A stretch of DNA of 64,000 nt from Tateyamaria omphalii (lineage in GTDB: Bacteria > Pseudomonadota > Alphaproteobacteria > Rhodobacterales > Rhodobacteraceae): positions 248,001 through 312,000 of the forward strand of contig NZ_JAHVHT010000002.1 in assembly GCF_019802125.1 (NCBI RefSeq). Direction: 5' to 3'. Positions 15,435-24,463 of the stretch are shown piece after piece. Each line of letters begins with the position of its first letter. The stretch's first letter is position 1. The notes under the pieces are model-generated. The model worked only from the letters and a program-made list of their open reading frames with translations, was not told where the DNA came from and made no database searches. Made by a program: the position numbers and the translations under genes.

Positions 15435-16696
15435 TCGTCGCCTCGGTATTCGAACAGAATACCGGACACATCGTCGGGGAACGTGGTTTCGCCCGCGAAC
15501 TCGGTCATGCGCCACAGCAGTGCTTCAAAAAATGCCGGGCCCGAAACATTGGCCAAGTCTTCCATCAGATTTGCAAGGCCCGCCTCCTGGAGCATCTCGC
15601 CATCCGTTCCCGGGCATTCCGTCACGCCGTCGGACAAAAGCAAAAGGCGGTCGCCAGGCTCCAACTGCGCTTCGAACTGAGTGAAGGAGATCCCCGACAT
15701 CAGACCGACAGGGAAACCACCGGGGCCATCCTGTTCAATTGTGCCATCCCGACGCTGGATCGCAGGGTGTGGATGACCGGCCTGCGCCATTCTGACATGA
15801 CCGGTCGTCAGATCGAGGTCAGCCAGAAGCAGCGTGAAATAGTGCTCGGTCTCCATCTCGTCGAGAACAAGATCATTGAGCGTCTCAATGACCTCTTCGG
15901 GTGGCAAGAATGCGTATGTCCCGTCGTCACAACGTGCCAGAGCTACGTTCTGTTCAGGCGCGGCCGCCGAAAGGTAGCCAGCCAACCGCGCGGTCATCAG
16001 TGCAGAACTAATCCCGTGACCCGACACGTCGATGGAAAACAGCCCCAGGTGCCCCTGTTGTGCTGGAAAGAAACCGACAAGGTCCCCGCCGACATGCCCA
16101 CTTGAACGCAACATCAGACTCAGATCGCCGGTATCGAACGACTTGTGGCGTTCACGAACGAGGGATTGCTGAAGTTTCTTAGCCTCAAGCAAATCGCTGT
16201 CGAGCGAATCGTAGAGCCGCTGCAATTCATCCAGCGTATCGGTGATCAGTCGGTTCTTTTCAGTTAATTCGCGCTGCATGTGCAGGATACGTTCACCGGC
16301 GGCAATACGTGCGCGCAACTCGTTGGCATCAACCGGCTTGGTGACAAAGTCATCCGCCCCCGCCTCAAGTCCCATGGCGACTTCGGCCTTTTCGCTCTTG
16401 GACGTCAGAAGAATGAAATAACCATATTGTTCCTGACTGAGCTCGCGAAAGGCGGCGCAGAATTCGAGCCCGTTCATACCGGGCATCACCCAATCGCTGA
16501 GGACCAGATCGGGCAACACATCTTCGCAGATCTTGAGCGCCTCCTCTGCCGAGCCGGCCTCATAAACCTCGAATCCCCATCGCTTTACCGAACTGGACAG
16601 GATCTTGCGTTGCAGACGGCTGTCGTCGACGATCAGCACACGAAGCGTGGCGTCGGGGACAGAAGCCTCCTCCTGCTGGATCAATTCAACGTTCAT
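15422..16696 (-). CDS. Response regulator with PP2C-type (SpoIIE/RsbU) phosphatase domain, RbaY-like
   Basis: The 424-residue protein has a receiver domain (about 19-135) with phosphoacceptor Asp68 in VLSDWVMPGMNG and the Thr/Lys pair in LLTSKSEKAE. A helical linker (about 140-195) is followed by a PP2C/SpoIIE phosphatase domain (about 200-420) with the metal-binding aspartates FSIDVSGHG and LLLLSDGVTE. Such proteins dephosphorylate an anti-sigma-factor antagonist (RsbV type) in partner-switching systems. In Rhodobacter capsulatus a protein of this layout, RbaY, works with RbaV/RbaW and affects gene transfer agent production and stationary survival; identity with RbaY is inference. No RsbV/RsbW gene is in the window. 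The divergent Hpt gene is a natural phosphodonor candidate. Confidence 0.88.
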   Translation of the reverse strand: MNVELIQQEEASVPDATLRVLIVDDSRLQRKILSSSVKRWGFEVYEAGSAEEALKICEDVLPDLVLSDWVMPGMNGLEFCAAFRELSQEQYGYFILLTSKSEKAEVAMGLEAGADDFVTKPVDANELRARIAAGERILHMQRELTEKNRLITDTLDELQRLYDSLDSDLLEAKKLQQSLVRERHKSFDTGDLSLMLRSSGHVGGDLVGFFPAQQGHLGLFSIDVSGHGISSALMTARLAGYLSAAAPEQNVALARCDDGTYAFLPPEEVIETLNDLVLDEMETEHYFTLLLADLDLTTGHVRMAQAGHPHPAIQRRDGTIEQDGPGGFPVGLMSGISFTQFEAQLEPGDRLLLLSDGVTECPGTDGEMLQEAGLANLMEDLANVSGPAFFEALLWRMTEFAGETTFPDDVSGILFEYRGDDQMK

Positions 16697-16845
16697 CTAC
16701 CGCGTATTCCAACTGCTTGATCGGTTGATAGGCGCAGCCACTTAACACGCGGTGAAACTGAGGCCCCGATTGCGTAAACCTTTAACAGTCATCGTTCGTT
16801 AACTTGACCTGTGCTGAAAAGCGATCAAAGCGATCGGAGACGGCA

Positions 16846-17178
16846 ATGATTGATTGGGAACGTGTCAGCACGCTGCGTGCGGAAATCGGCGAAGAAGATT
16901 TCGAAGAGATTGTCCCGATTTTTATCGAAGAGGTGACGGAAATCATCGACAGTTTGCGCGATGGACCGGACCTGTCCCGTTTGGAAGAAGACCTTCATGC
17001 GCTCAAGGGCAGCGCTCTCAATCTTGGCTTTACCGAGTTTTCAACGCTCTGCCACAAGGGGGAGGCTTTGTCGGCCAAGGGCAAGGCGGCGGAGGTCGAC
17101 GTACCCGCGATTCTGGCCAGTTTCGACGCATCCAAAGCCGCATTCACATCTGGCCTGGCCGACGGTCAGGCCGCCTAG
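16846..17178 (+). CDS. Single-domain histidine phosphotransfer (Hpt) protein
   Basis: The ATG at 16846 lies behind GGAG and gives 110 residues; a TTG at 16804 is rejected. The protein is a four-helix Hpt domain with the phospho-accepting His51 in LHALKGSALNLGF, preceded by acidic helices. It shuttles phosphoryl groups between a hybrid kinase and a receiver. The divergent gene 149 bp away encodes a receiver-PP2C phosphatase, so this Hpt may feed Asp68 of that protein. It is not ChpT, which is a larger two-domain protein. The stop shares a CTAG with the convergent ilvA stop. Confidence 0.88.
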   Translation: MIDWERVSTLRAEIGEEDFEEIVPIFIEEVTEIIDSLRDGPDLSRLEEDLHALKGSALNLGFTEFSTLCHKGEALSAKGKAAEVDVPAILASFDASKAAFTSGLADGQAA

Positions 17179-18401
17179 ATCACAAACTGCGCCAGAGTCT
17201 CGTCGTTGGTGATGTCTGTATATGTAAATCCACCGGCGTCCAGCTCTGATAGGAAGCGATCAAAGTTCTCCGGACGCTTCGTTTCGATGCCGATCAGAAC
17301 AGACCCGAAATTGCGCGCCGACTTCTTGAGGTACTCAAAGCGGGCAATGTCATCATCCGGCCCCAAGATATTCAGAAAATCCTTCAATGCGCCCGGCCGC
17401 TGCGGCATCCGCAGGATGAAGTACTTCTTTACACCCGAATAACGCTGCGCACGTTCCTTGACCTCCGGCAGCCGTTCGAAGTCAAAGTTTCCTCCTGATG
17501 TGACGCACACGACGGTCTTGCCTTTGATATGATCCGCCACGTCGCGCAGCGCTTCGATGGCGAGCGCACCAGCCGGCTCCAAAACGATCCCTTCAACGTT
17601 CAACATGTCGATGATGGTCGTGCAAATGCGATCCTCCGGTATGTCGATGACGCTGGAGGGTTCCGCCGTTTTCAAGCGCTCAAAAGTGCGCGCACCGATG
17701 GTAGCGACGGCAGCGCCGTCAACGAATGTATTGATCGGTGACACGTCGACCGGTTTTCCAGCCGCAATTGCATGCGCCAAGGATGGCGCGCCGGTTGGCT
17801 CTACGAATGTGTATGTCACGCGATCTTCGAAATAGCTACGCGTGCCCGCAGACAATCCCCCGCCGCCCACAGGCAGAATGATGTGATCGGGCGCTCGGCC
17901 CAGTTGGGCTTCGATCTCCACCGCGACAGACGCCTGACCTTCGATGACGTCTTCATCGTCGAACGGTGACAGGAAGTGCGCGCCCGCATCCGCGCAGAAC
18001 GTCTGCGCAGAGGCCAAAGTGTCGTCAAAATAGTCGCCGGTCAGGCGCACTTCGACGTGATCGCCGCCGAACATCTGGGTCTTCATCACCTTCTGCTGTG
18101 GCGTGGTGACTGGCATGAAGATCACACCATGCACACCGAAGTGCTTGCACATGAATGCAACGCCCTGCGCGTGGTTGCCCGCGCTTGCGCAAACAAAAAC
18201 GGCACCATCTGCCATCACCTTGCGCATCGCATTGAACGCACCGCGCAGCTTGTAGGATCGCACCGGGCTCAGGTCTTCGCGCTTGAGCCAGATGTCGGCC
18301 TTGTACCGATCCGACAGCACCTCGTTCCGAAGCAGAGGGGTTGGCGGAAAAACCGCGCGCATGGCCTGTTCCCCAGCCCGCGCATCGTCCTGAAAGCTCA
18401 T
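17175..18401 (-). CDS. ilvA: Threonine ammonia-lyase (threonine dehydratase)
   Basis: The ATG at 18401 behind an AAGGGG site gives 408 residues. PLP-binding Lys51 sits in VRSYKLRGAFN, and the PLP phosphate loop is PVGGGGLSAG. The C-terminal about 80 residues (YFILRMPQRPGALKDFLNI onward) form a single ACT-like domain, the layout of the short biosynthetic/serine-threonine dehydratase form. It deaminates threonine to 2-oxobutanoate, the first committed step of isoleucine synthesis, probably under feedback control through the ACT domain. It stands alone, divergent from argG. Confidence 0.92.
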   Translation of the reverse strand: MSFQDDARAGEQAMRAVFPPTPLLRNEVLSDRYKADIWLKREDLSPVRSYKLRGAFNAMRKVMADGAVFVCASAGNHAQGVAFMCKHFGVHGVIFMPVTTPQQKVMKTQMFGGDHVEVRLTGDYFDDTLASAQTFCADAGAHFLSPFDDEDVIEGQASVAVEIEAQLGRAPDHIILPVGGGGLSAGTRSYFEDRVTYTFVEPTGAPSLAHAIAAGKPVDVSPINTFVDGAAVATIGARTFERLKTAEPSSVIDIPEDRICTTIIDMLNVEGIVLEPAGALAIEALRDVADHIKGKTVVCVTSGGNFDFERLPEVKERAQRYSGVKKYFILRMPQRPGALKDFLNILGPDDDIARFEYLKKSARNFGSVLIGIETKRPENFDRFLSELDAGGFTYTDITNDETLAQFVI

Positions 18402-18518
18402 CCATTCACCCCTTTGCGGCAATCCCACTGACCTAGCGGCACCGCCAATACGGGTCAATCTTGCCCCTCTGCGCCAAAACGGCTATCGGCACCCAACTCT
18501 TGCAAGGGAAGACAGAAG

Positions 18519-19736
18519 ATGAGCGCACCCAAGAAAGTTGTGCTGGCCTATTCCGGCGGCCTCGACACCTCGATCATCCTGAAATGGCTGCAGACAGAAT
18601 ACGGGTGCGAGGTCGTGACCTTCACCGCCGATCTGGGCCAGGGTGAAGAGCTGGAACCGGCGCGCGCCAAGGCGGAAATGATGGGCGCATCCGCGATCTA
18701 TATCGAAGACGTCCGCGAAGAGTTCGTGCGCGATTTCGTCTTTCCCATGTTCCGCGCCAATGCCCTGTACGAAGGGTTGTACCTGCTCGGTACGTCCATC
18801 GCCCGGCCCCTGATCTCGAAACGTCTTGTTGAAATTGCGGCCGCCGAAGGCGCAGATGCCGTCGCCCACGGTGCAACAGGCAAGGGCAACGATCAGGTCC
18901 GCTTTGAACTGGCTGCGTATGCGCTCAACCCCGACATCAAGGTGATTGCACCTTGGCGCGAATGGGACCTGTCCAGCCGGACAAAGCTGATCGACTTTGC
19001 AGAGAAAAATCAGATCCCCATCGCCAAAGACAAGCGTGGCGAGGCACCTTTCAGCGTGGACGCCAACCTGCTGCACACGTCATCCGAAGGTAAAGTGCTG
19101 GAAGATCCAGCCGAGGACGCGCCAGACTATGTCTACCAGCGCACGGTAAACCCCGAGGATGCGCCGAACACGCCCGAGTATATCGAAGTCGCGTTCGAGA
19201 AAGGCGATGCAGTCTCTATCAACGGCGAAAAGATGTCTCCAGCCACGGTTCTGACCAAGCTGAACGAATTGGGCGGCAAGCACGGCATTGGTCGTCTCGA
19301 CCTGGTCGAAGGGCGCTTTGTCGGCATGAAATCCCGCGGCATCTACGAAACGCCCGGTGGCACGATCCTGCTGGAAGCCCATCGCGGGATCGAACAGATC
19401 ACGCTGGACCGCGGCGCTGCGCACCTCAAGGACGAGCTGATGCCGCGATATGCCGAGCTGATCTACAACGGGTTTTGGTTCTCGCCCGAGCGCGAGATGC
19501 TGCAGGCCCTGATCGACAAAAGCCAGGAGCATGTGACCGGCACCGTCCGCCTGAAACTGTACAAGGGTCTCGCACGCACTGTGGGTCGCTGGTCAGATCA
19601 CTCGCTGTATTCAGAAGCGCACGTGACCTTCGAAGATGACGCGGGCGCGTATGATCAGAAGGACGCAGCTGGGTTCATCCAGCTGAACGCCCTGCGGCTC
19701 AAACTGCTGGCAGCGCGGGACCGTCGGCTCAAGTGA
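18519..19736 (+). CDS. argG: Argininosuccinate synthase
   Basis: The 405-residue protein joins citrulline and aspartate with ATP, the penultimate step of arginine synthesis. The PP-loop AYSGGLDTS is at residues 10-18, and the segments [13 protein letters not shown] and [18 protein letters not shown] are family landmarks. Length is standard for the type I enzyme. The gene is monocistronic and its 3' end overlaps the convergent sulfotransferase-like gene by 8 bases. Confidence 0.97.
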   Translation: MSAPKKVVLAYSGGLDTSIILKWLQTEYGCEVVTFTADLGQGEELEPARAKAEMMGASAIYIEDVREEFVRDFVFPMFRANALYEGLYLLGTSIARPLISKRLVEIAAAEGADAVAHGATGKGNDQVRFELAAYALNPDIKVIAPWREWDLSSRTKLIDFAEKNQIPIAKDKRGEAPFSVDANLLHTSSEGKVLEDPAEDAPDYVYQRTVNPEDAPNTPEYIEVAFEKGDAVSINGEKMSPATVLTKLNELGGKHGIGRLDLVEGRFVGMKSRGIYETPGGTILLEAHRGIEQITLDRGAAHLKDELMPRYAELIYNGFWFSPEREMLQALIDKSQEHVTGTVRLKLYKGLARTVGRWSDHSLYSEAHVTFEDDAGAYDQKDAAGFIQLNALRLKLLAARDRRLK

Positions 19737-20433
19737 TTTTGCGTGCGGCGAGTGCCTCGTAATGGGGCATCGCCGCATCGGCCAATTCAGCGTACCTGCC
19801 CTCCAACTCAGGCAAAGGCCCCTCTGCCCCGTCAAACCCGGTCGAGGCATGGATCGCGTTGTACCAGTGCGCGGCCCACACACCATCAGCGGGGTGTCCG
19901 CCCGCTGGCCAGGACAGCATTCTTTCGGTCCAAGAGATGCCGACCGTGCTGCAGAGTTTCTGTAACATTCCAGCCGGGTCAGCACGGATGTCGCTGGAGT
20001 CCACGACAATACCTCCACCGACCTGATCAAAGATCCGAGCTTGCTGAACAAAACCCAAGTCCTCAAGAACCGGCGCTTCACGCTTGCGGGCATAGCTGGC
20101 AACAACCCGCGCCGGGTGACGGATCAGAAATACGTGCGTGACATGGCTCATCCAGTCCGCATTCCAATCGTCGAGCATGTGGTGCGTCATGTGCTTTTGG
20201 TAAAAAACAGGCTCTGACACAGGGGAAATCAGCGTTTTGGCAATGCTATCCGGGTCTTGATCCTGCGTTCGCAACACATCCTCCCGCATGGGGTGATCGA
20301 CGCCCGTTTGTGCAAGGTAGGCGGCGTAGAATGGTTCATCCACTACACGGCAATCACCCCGCGCGGCAAAGCTGTACATCATGGCCGTCGACAGGTTGCG
20401 GGGGCCGGACCACATGGCAATGCGTTTCGTCAT
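19729..20433 (-). CDS. Sulfotransferase-fold family protein
   Basis: The 234-residue protein begins [22 protein letters not shown], a P-loop-like 5'-phosphosulfate-binding strand-loop-helix, and has the downstream 3'-phosphate motif [14 protein letters not shown] (about 100-113), both typical of PAPS-dependent sulfotransferases. The acceptor cannot be deduced, and some bacterial members of this group lack proven activity. The gene is alone, convergent with argG and divergent from msrA. No PAPS synthesis gene is visible nearby. Confidence 0.72.
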   Translation of the reverse strand: MTKRIAMWSGPRNLSTAMMYSFAARGDCRVVDEPFYAAYLAQTGVDHPMREDVLRTQDQDPDSIAKTLISPVSEPVFYQKHMTHHMLDDWNADWMSHVTHVFLIRHPARVVASYARKREAPVLEDLGFVQQARIFDQVGGGIVVDSSDIRADPAGMLQKLCSTVGISWTERMLSWPAGGHPADGVWAAHWYNAIHASTGFDGAEGPLPELEGRYAELADAAMPHYEALAARKIT

Positions 20434-20555
20434 GGCGCGACGCTACGCGGGTTCAGGCGGACGGTAAACAATCTCACGCTTGCGCGACCTCTCTGTCCTG
20501 TGAGTTGAGCGTTTTGTGCATTGCGTTACCTTCGCGGTGACAGAGGAGGCACACC

Positions 20556-21215
20556 ATGACATCCGTTCGCACATTCAAAACCGTCTCGCTTGGCTTGATG
20601 ATCGCTCTGGGATTTCTTGCGCAGGCAAAGACCGGTCACGCGCAGCAGCTTGAAACCATCACCGTCGCGGGTGGCTGTTTCTGGTGTGTCGAAGCCGACT
20701 TTGAAAAGGTGAACGGCGTGACCGAAGCGGTATCCGGTTTCGCCGGTGGCACGGTCGCAAATCCGACTTACAAGCAAGTGGTGAAAGGCGGGACGGGTCA
20801 CTACGAAGCGGTGCAGATCACATACGACCCGTCCAAAGTGTCTGCCGATACGCTTTATGATCTGTTTTTCCGTTCTGTTGATCCCACCGACGCGGGCGGC
20901 CAGTTCTGTGACCGGGGTGAAACCTACCGCACGGCAATCTTCACCAGTCCGGATCAAAAGGCTGCCGCCGAACAAGCAAAATCGGACGCGCAGGCGGCGC
21001 TGGGTCAGACCGTTGTGACGCCCATCTTGGACGCGTCAGAATTCTACCCGGCGGACGGCTATCATCAGGACTATTACAAGCAGAGCGGCATTATCCTGAC
21101 GCGGTTCGGTCCCAAATCGAAAGCAAACGCTTACAAAGCCTACCGCGAGGCGTGTGGCCGCGACGAACGAGTGCGCCAGTTGTGGGGCGACGCGGCACCC
21201 TTTGCCGGGAGCTAA
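20556..21215 (+). CDS. msrA: Peptide-methionine (S)-S-oxide reductase, exported
   Basis: The 219-residue protein starts with a signal peptide (about 1-29, ending in GHA) and should act in the periplasm, unlike the cytoplasmic MsrA of E. coli. The catalytic motif GGCFWCVEADF places the nucleophile at Cys41. Downstream motifs GGTVANPTYKQVVKGGTGHYEA and YHQDYY are family-standard. The ribosome site AGGAGG is strong. It repairs S-methionine sulfoxide in exported proteins. No MsrB is present nearby. Its stop overlaps that of the convergent PfkB gene (CTAA). Confidence 0.93.
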   Translation: MTSVRTFKTVSLGLMIALGFLAQAKTGHAQQLETITVAGGCFWCVEADFEKVNGVTEAVSGFAGGTVANPTYKQVVKGGTGHYEAVQITYDPSKVSADTLYDLFFRSVDPTDAGGQFCDRGETYRTAIFTSPDQKAAAEQAKSDAQAALGQTVVTPILDASEFYPADGYHQDYYKQSGIILTRFGPKSKANAYKAYREACGRDERVRQLWGDAAPFAGS

Positions 21216-22087
21216 CCGAGCTTCGCGTCCTCGATCTCTTTCAGATCGGGGATCACGTCGGCCGTCCCCAACCGCGTGACCATGAGCGCGCCGGCCTGTG
21301 TCGCGAGGTCTAGGGCCTGCCGCATGGGCATACCGCGGTCCAGACCAGCCACCAAATAGCCTGTGAAGGTGTCCCCGGCCCCTGTCGTATCGACCGGTGT
21401 GACGGAAATCGCCGGAACATGCGTTTCCTCACCTGATCCGCTCAGCCAAAGGCATCCGTCTGACCCCAACGTGACAACGACATCTTCGATGCCCAGCGCA
21501 TGGACGGGTTTGCCCAGCGCAGCCTCAAGCTGTTCCGCCTCGACTTGGTTCAGAACCAACAAGTCGACGAAGGGCAGAAGCTCGCGCACCGCGTCCGGGT
21601 CGAAGGGTGCAGCAGCGTAAACCACCCGCAGACCCAACTGCCTGGCCATCTCGGCCGCCTCTCGTTGGCCGTTGGTTTCATTCTGCGTGATAAACGTGTC
21701 GCCCGGCGACGCTTCGGCGAGGGCTTGACCAACAGCAGACGACGAAATCGCCCTGTTAGAGCCTGCAAACAGCACGATCTGGTTCTCGCCATCTTCAGCC
21801 ACCGCGATATTGGCATGGCCTGTCGCATGTTCAGTCATCACCTGAATCGGGCGTGTATCGACGCCATACTCCATAAGGCGGTCAACCGTCCATTTCCCTT
21901 CAGGCCCCACCGCCCCAATATGCGCAACGCGGGCCGCCGCGCGGGCAATCGCCACGGACATGTTGGCCCCTTTACCGCCCAAACCCTGGCTGAACTCCAT
22001 CGCCGCCAACGTCTCACCCGCCGCGGGCAGGTGCGGCACGCGATAGACGTTGTCGATGTTGATCGAGCCTAGGTTCCAGACAGCCAT
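21212..22087 (-). CDS. PfkB-family sugar kinase (ribokinase-like)
   Basis: Started at the ATG at 22087, which shares one base with the malic enzyme stop (TGATG), the protein has 291 residues. The PfkB signatures are present: GGKGANMSVAIARA near the N-terminus and DTTGAGDTFTGYL near the C-terminus, where the second Asp is the catalytic base. The best overall resemblance is to ribokinases, but no ribose transporter or regulator is close, so the sugar is unknown. Translation is coupled to maeB upstream, an odd metabolic pairing. Confidence 0.88.
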   Translation of the reverse strand: MAVWNLGSINIDNVYRVPHLPAAGETLAAMEFSQGLGGKGANMSVAIARAAARVAHIGAVGPEGKWTVDRLMEYGVDTRPIQVMTEHATGHANIAVAEDGENQIVLFAGSNRAISSSAVGQALAEASPGDTFITQNETNGQREAAEMARQLGLRVVYAAAPFDPDAVRELLPFVDLLVLNQVEAEQLEAALGKPVHALGIEDVVVTLGSDGCLWLSGSGEETHVPAISVTPVDTTGAGDTFTGYLVAGLDRGMPMRQALDLATQAGALMVTRLGTADVIPDLKEIEDAKLG

Positions 22088-24342
22088 CAGCCCACCTTGC
22101 ACGCGGCAAGAACCGCCATGTTGAGGATATCATTGGCCGTAGACACGGCCGAGCAGATCTGGATCGACCCGCCGACACCGGCGAGGATGGGGCCAATCAC
22201 CGTGGCGCCGCCCATTTCCTGCATCAGCTTGACCGAAATGCTGGCCGAGTGACGCGCCGGCACGACAAGGATGTTGGCCGGACCAGTCAGACGTGAGAAC
22301 GGATACGCGGCCTGCGCCTGCATGTTGAGAGCGACGTCGACGGTCATCTCACCCTCGTATTCGAAATCGACGCCGCGTTCATCCAGGACAAGTGGCGCTT
22401 TGTGCATCTTTTCGGCTCGTTCAGACACCGGATAGCCGAAGGTGGAAAAGCTCACAAAGGCTACGCGCGGCTCCAACCCCATGTTGCGTGCGACCGTTGC
22501 GGCTTGTTCGGCGATGTCCGCCAGATCCTCTTCATCCGGCCATTCATGCACGAGCGTATCCGCCATGAACACGATGCGCCCCTTCTGGATCAGCGCTGTG
22601 ATCCCGGCTGTCTTGCTTTTGGGTTGAACGTCAAAGACATGGCCGATCCGGTCGAGCACGTGGGCGGACTTGCGTGTCGCACCCGTCACGATCCCGTCGC
22701 CATGGCCATGAGCCAGCATCAAGGCAGCAAAGACGTGCCGATCCCGGGCAGCAAGTCTGTGAATGTCCTGACGGTCAAAACCGCGCCGGTTCAGCCGTTC
22801 GTACAAATGAGACTTGTAGGCATCAAGGTGCGTGGTATTCGCCGCATTGACCACCTCAAGCTCACGCACGGCATCACCCATACCTGCCGCTTCCAGCTTC
22901 TCTTTCACGTCGTCCTGCCGCCCAACGACCAATGCTTTGCCAAAGCCATTGCGCTGATACATGACCGCCGCACGCAGAACGCGCGGGTCGTCGCCTTCGG
23001 CAAAGATCATGCGGGCCTGCGCCGCGCGGGCGCGCGCATTGATCCCGGTCAGAATACTGGCCGTCGGGTCCATACGGGACTTCAGGCTTAACTCGTATGC
23101 CTCCATGTCGATGATGGGGCGCCGCGCGGCACCTGTGTCCATGCCGGCCTTGGCCACGGCGGGCGGGATACGGTGAATCAGGCGCGGGTCGAACGGTGTT
23201 GGAATGATGTAATCCCGCCCGAATGTCAGCGACTTGCCATAGGCCAGCGCCACCTCGTCCGGCACATCCTCGCGCGCAAGAGCAGCAAGAGCGTGGGCAC
23301 AAGCAATCTTCATTTCGTCATTGATCGCGCGCGCGTTGATGTCCAGGGCCCCGCGGAACAGGTACGGAAAACCCAGAACATTGTTCACCTGGTTCGGATA
23401 GTCGCTGCGCCCGGTCGCCACGATAGCGTCCATCCGCACTTCATGCGCTTCTTCGGGTGTGATTTCTGGGTCGGGGTTCGCCATGGCAAAGATCACCGGG
23501 TTGTCGCCCATGCTTTCGACCATCGCTGGCGTCACAGCCCCCTTGACCGAAACGCCCAGGAACACATCCGCGCCCTTCATGGCCTCTTCCAGTGATCGCA
23601 GTTCAGTCTTGACCGCATGCGCCGACTTCCACTGGTTCATCCCTTCGGTCCGGCCTTGGTAGATGACGCCCTTGGTGTCACACACGATGCAATTCTCATG
23701 CCGCGCGCCCATGGCCTTGAGCAGTTCGATACACGCAATACCCGCGGCCCCTGCTCCGTTCAGGACAATCTTTACGTCTTCGATCTTTTTGCCCGAGATA
23801 TGCAGCGCGTTGATCAGCCCCGCCGCACAGATCACGGCGGTCCCGTGCTGGTCATCGTGGAAGACGGGGATGTCCATCTCTTCCTTCAGGCGCTGTTCGA
23901 TGATGAAGCATTCGGGCGCCTTGATGTCCTCAAGATTGATGCCGCCAAAGGTCGGGCCCATCAGCTTCACCGCCTGACAGAAGGCGTCGGGGTCTTCAGT
24001 GTCCAACTCGATGTCGATGGAGTTCACGTCGGCAAAACGTTTGAACAGGACAGACTTGCCCTCCATCACAGGCTTGGAGCCCAGCGCGCCCAGATTGCCC
24101 AAGCCCAACACGGCGGTGCCATTGGAGATGACCGCAACAAGGTTGCCCTTGTTTGTATAGTCGTACGCGGTCTCGGGATTCTCCGCGATCGCCTCGCAGG
24201 GCACCGCAACGCCAGGGCTGTAAGCAAGGCTCAGATCCCGCTGTGTCGTCATCGGCACGGTGGCCTGGATCTCGAATTTGCCGGGTGTGGGTTCCATGTG
24301 GAACGCCAACGCTTCTTCCGGCGTCACCTTTGTCTTACTCAT
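22087..24342 (-). CDS. maeB: NADP-dependent malic enzyme with phosphotransacetylase-like domain
   Basis: The 751-residue protein has an N-terminal malic enzyme (about 1-430; YSPGVAVPC, HDDQHGTAVI and the dinucleotide site NGAGAAGIA) and a C-terminal phosphotransacetylase-type domain (about 440-751). It converts malate to pyruvate with NADP+ in the cytoplasm, supplying pyruvate and NADPH. In this large type the PTA-like domain is mainly regulatory, binding acetyl-CoA. It is the first gene of a pair with the PfkB kinase and is divergent from mutS. Confidence 0.96.
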   Translation of the reverse strand: MSKTKVTPEEALAFHMEPTPGKFEIQATVPMTTQRDLSLAYSPGVAVPCEAIAENPETAYDYTNKGNLVAVISNGTAVLGLGNLGALGSKPVMEGKSVLFKRFADVNSIDIELDTEDPDAFCQAVKLMGPTFGGINLEDIKAPECFIIEQRLKEEMDIPVFHDDQHGTAVICAAGLINALHISGKKIEDVKIVLNGAGAAGIACIELLKAMGARHENCIVCDTKGVIYQGRTEGMNQWKSAHAVKTELRSLEEAMKGADVFLGVSVKGAVTPAMVESMGDNPVIFAMANPDPEITPEEAHEVRMDAIVATGRSDYPNQVNNVLGFPYLFRGALDINARAINDEMKIACAHALAALAREDVPDEVALAYGKSLTFGRDYIIPTPFDPRLIHRIPPAVAKAGMDTGAARRPIIDMEAYELSLKSRMDPTASILTGINARARAAQARMIFAEGDDPRVLRAAVMYQRNGFGKALVVGRQDDVKEKLEAAGMGDAVRELEVVNAANTTHLDAYKSHLYERLNRRGFDRQDIHRLAARDRHVFAALMLAHGHGDGIVTGATRKSAHVLDRIGHVFDVQPKSKTAGITALIQKGRIVFMADTLVHEWPDEEDLADIAEQAATVARNMGLEPRVAFVSFSTFGYPVSERAEKMHKAPLVLDERGVDFEYEGEMTVDVALNMQAQAAYPFSRLTGPANILVVPARHSASISVKLMQEMGGATVIGPILAGVGGSIQICSAVSTANDILNMAVLAACKVG

Positions 24343-24463
24343 CTGCGGCTGTCCTCCCGTCGCACCATGGCGTCTTAGCGCGCCAGGTTCCGCGCCTCAA
24401 TCGACTTTGGCTTTTCCTCGGGTCAGAGCATTTGTAATGTCGCGCGACGAACGGGGGAATGTC

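Noticed and set aside
16780-16803. A possible CtrA site before the Hpt gene (TTAACAGTCATCG...TTAAC)
   Set aside because: The two TTAA half-sites are 13 bases apart instead of 7.
24260-24463. Longer MutS N-terminus
   Set aside because: It overlaps the malic enzyme start antisense and lacks a ribosome site, while 24464 gives the family length.
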